From: an uncultured Anaerococcus sp.
Lineage (GTDB): Bacteria; Bacillota; Clostridia; Tissierellales; Peptoniphilaceae
Direction: 5' to 3'
Assembly (NCBI GenBank): GCA_902465755.1
Contig: CABQOK010000085.1
Span: 1-6,411 of the forward strand
DNA length: 6,411 nucleotides
The notes beneath the pieces were generated by a model, which did no database searches, was not told the DNA's origin, and saw only the letters and a program-made list of their open reading frames with translations. Each line of letters starts with the position of its first letter. The first letter of the stretch is position 1. This document shows positions 5,772 through 6,411 of the stretch, one piece after another. Both the position numbers and the translations under genes were made by a program.

Positions 5772-6411
5772 GAAAAAGAAACTAGGACTCTCCCAACAAA
5801 TATTTATAGCCTTAATAGCAGGACTTGTAGTTGGAATCCTAATCCACTACTTCATGCCAGCGGGCCATTTCCGTGATGATGTCCTAGTCGAAGGAATATT
5901 TTATACTATAGGACAGGTCTTTATTAGACTTATGCAAATGCTAGTAGTTCCACTAGTATTCTTCTCTATAGCGGACGGCTGTAGAAACTTAGGAGATACG
6001 GAAACTCTAGGTAAGGTTGGAGTAAGAATTGTATTATTCTATATATGCACCACAGCTCTTGCAATATTTTTATCCCTAATGCTTGCAAGAATAATTAACC
6101 CAGGTAAGGGAATGAATATGAGTCTAGGATCTAATGAATTTGAAGTAGACGGAGGAGAAGAATTCTCCTTATCAAAAACTATCCTAAACTTTGTGCCAAC
6201 TAACCCAATAGGAGCCCTAGCTAATGGAGAAATGATTCAAATTATAATATTTGCAGTTATAGTAGGTCTACTCATAGCATCTATGGAAGATAGGCTAATT
6301 ACTCTAGGTAACGTCGTAACAGAGATGAACGATCTAATGATGGGAATGACCATGTGGGTAATGAAACTTGCCCCAATTGGAGTATTCTTCCTAATATCAA
6401 GGACCTTCGCA
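5758..6411 (+). CDS. Dicarboxylate/amino acid:cation symporter (DAACS family), 3' partial
   Basis: The frame runs open from ATG 5758 to the window edge, 218 residues of a protein normally about 400-430 long. A lysine-rich cytoplasmic start (MEKNKKKK) precedes a first membrane segment (about 14-33). The family signature RLMQMLVVPLVFFSIADG with NLGD (57-80) forms the second, a third spans about 88-112, and VPTNPIGALANGEMIQIIIF (146-165) begins a later one, followed by MWVMKLAPIGVFFLI. These match the glutamate/aspartate/C4-dicarboxylate symporters driven by sodium or protons (GltP/GltT, SstT-like relatives). Substrate-determining parts (the serine-rich hairpin, the NMDGT region and the last helix) lie beyond the window, so substrate cannot be assigned. 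It is co-transcribed with the reductase, overlapping it by 14 bases in another frame. Confidence 0.92.
   Translation, partial: MEKNKKKKLGLSQQIFIALIAGLVVGILIHYFMPAGHFRDDVLVEGIFYTIGQVFIRLMQMLVVPLVFFSIADGCRNLGDTETLGKVGVRIVLFYICTTALAIFLSLMLARIINPGKGMNMSLGSNEFEVDGGEEFSLSKTILNFVPTNPIGALANGEMIQIIIFAVIVGLLIASMEDRLITLGNVVTEMNDLMMGMTMWVMKLAPIGVFFLISRTFA

Noticed and set aside
1..6411. CRISPR arrays, insertion sequences, prophage, toxin-antitoxin or defence genes
   Set aside because: No regularly spaced repeats, transposase motifs, terminal inverted repeats or defence-type domains were seen. All long frames are accounted for by metabolic or transport genes.

Overview
The window looks like chromosomal DNA from a low-GC, anaerobic, amino-acid- or butyrate-type fermenting Firmicute. 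My best guess is an anaerobic coccus of the Peptoniphilaceae/Anaerococcus kind. That guess rests on the AT-rich sequence, arginine written almost only as AGA/AGG, strong AGGAGG-like ribosome binding sites, and a butyryl-CoA-dehydrogenase-type enzyme. It is inference from gene content and codon use, not a database match. I see no mobile element, CRISPR array, phage gene or defence system.

Layout. Bases 1-1406 (+) hold the 3' part of an acyl-CoA dehydrogenase gene fused in frame to the FAD-binding domain of the electron-transfer flavoprotein alpha subunit. It ends at a GC-rich hairpin (about 1418-1441) that can serve as a terminator for both converging genes. Bases 1506-2018 (-) encode a nucleoside 2-deoxyribosyltransferase-family protein. 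An 82-base divergent intergenic region (2019-2100) carries two back-to-back promoters. The rightward one drives nadE (2101-3903, a two-domain NAD+ synthetase), an overlapping metallophosphoesterase gene (3896-4699) and a tRNA gene (4685-4758, anticodon CCG), closed by a strong hairpin terminator (4763-4786). A second rightward unit starts from a promoter at 4842-4869. It contains an RmlD-like sugar-nucleotide reductase (4908-5771) and, overlapping it by 14 bases, a dicarboxylate/amino acid:cation symporter (5758 to the window end, truncated).

How the genes relate. The first gene belongs to anaerobic acyl-CoA reduction or oxidation with flavin electron transfer. The deoxyribosyltransferase and NadE are both nucleotide-salvage/cofactor enzymes and share one promoter region. 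The reductase and transporter are translationally coupled, but no shared pathway is obvious.

The points most worth a second look are: (1) the acyl-CoA dehydrogenase/EtfA-domain-II fusion with a lysine-rich linker; (2) a NadE whose glutaminase domain has lost its catalytic cysteine, with no cysteine anywhere in that domain; (3) a protein-coding gene whose last codons and stop lie inside the 5' end of a tRNA, so that tRNA maturation would remove the mRNA's stop codon; and (4) the tRNA itself, which has a poorly paired anticodon stem and reads a codon not used once in this window.
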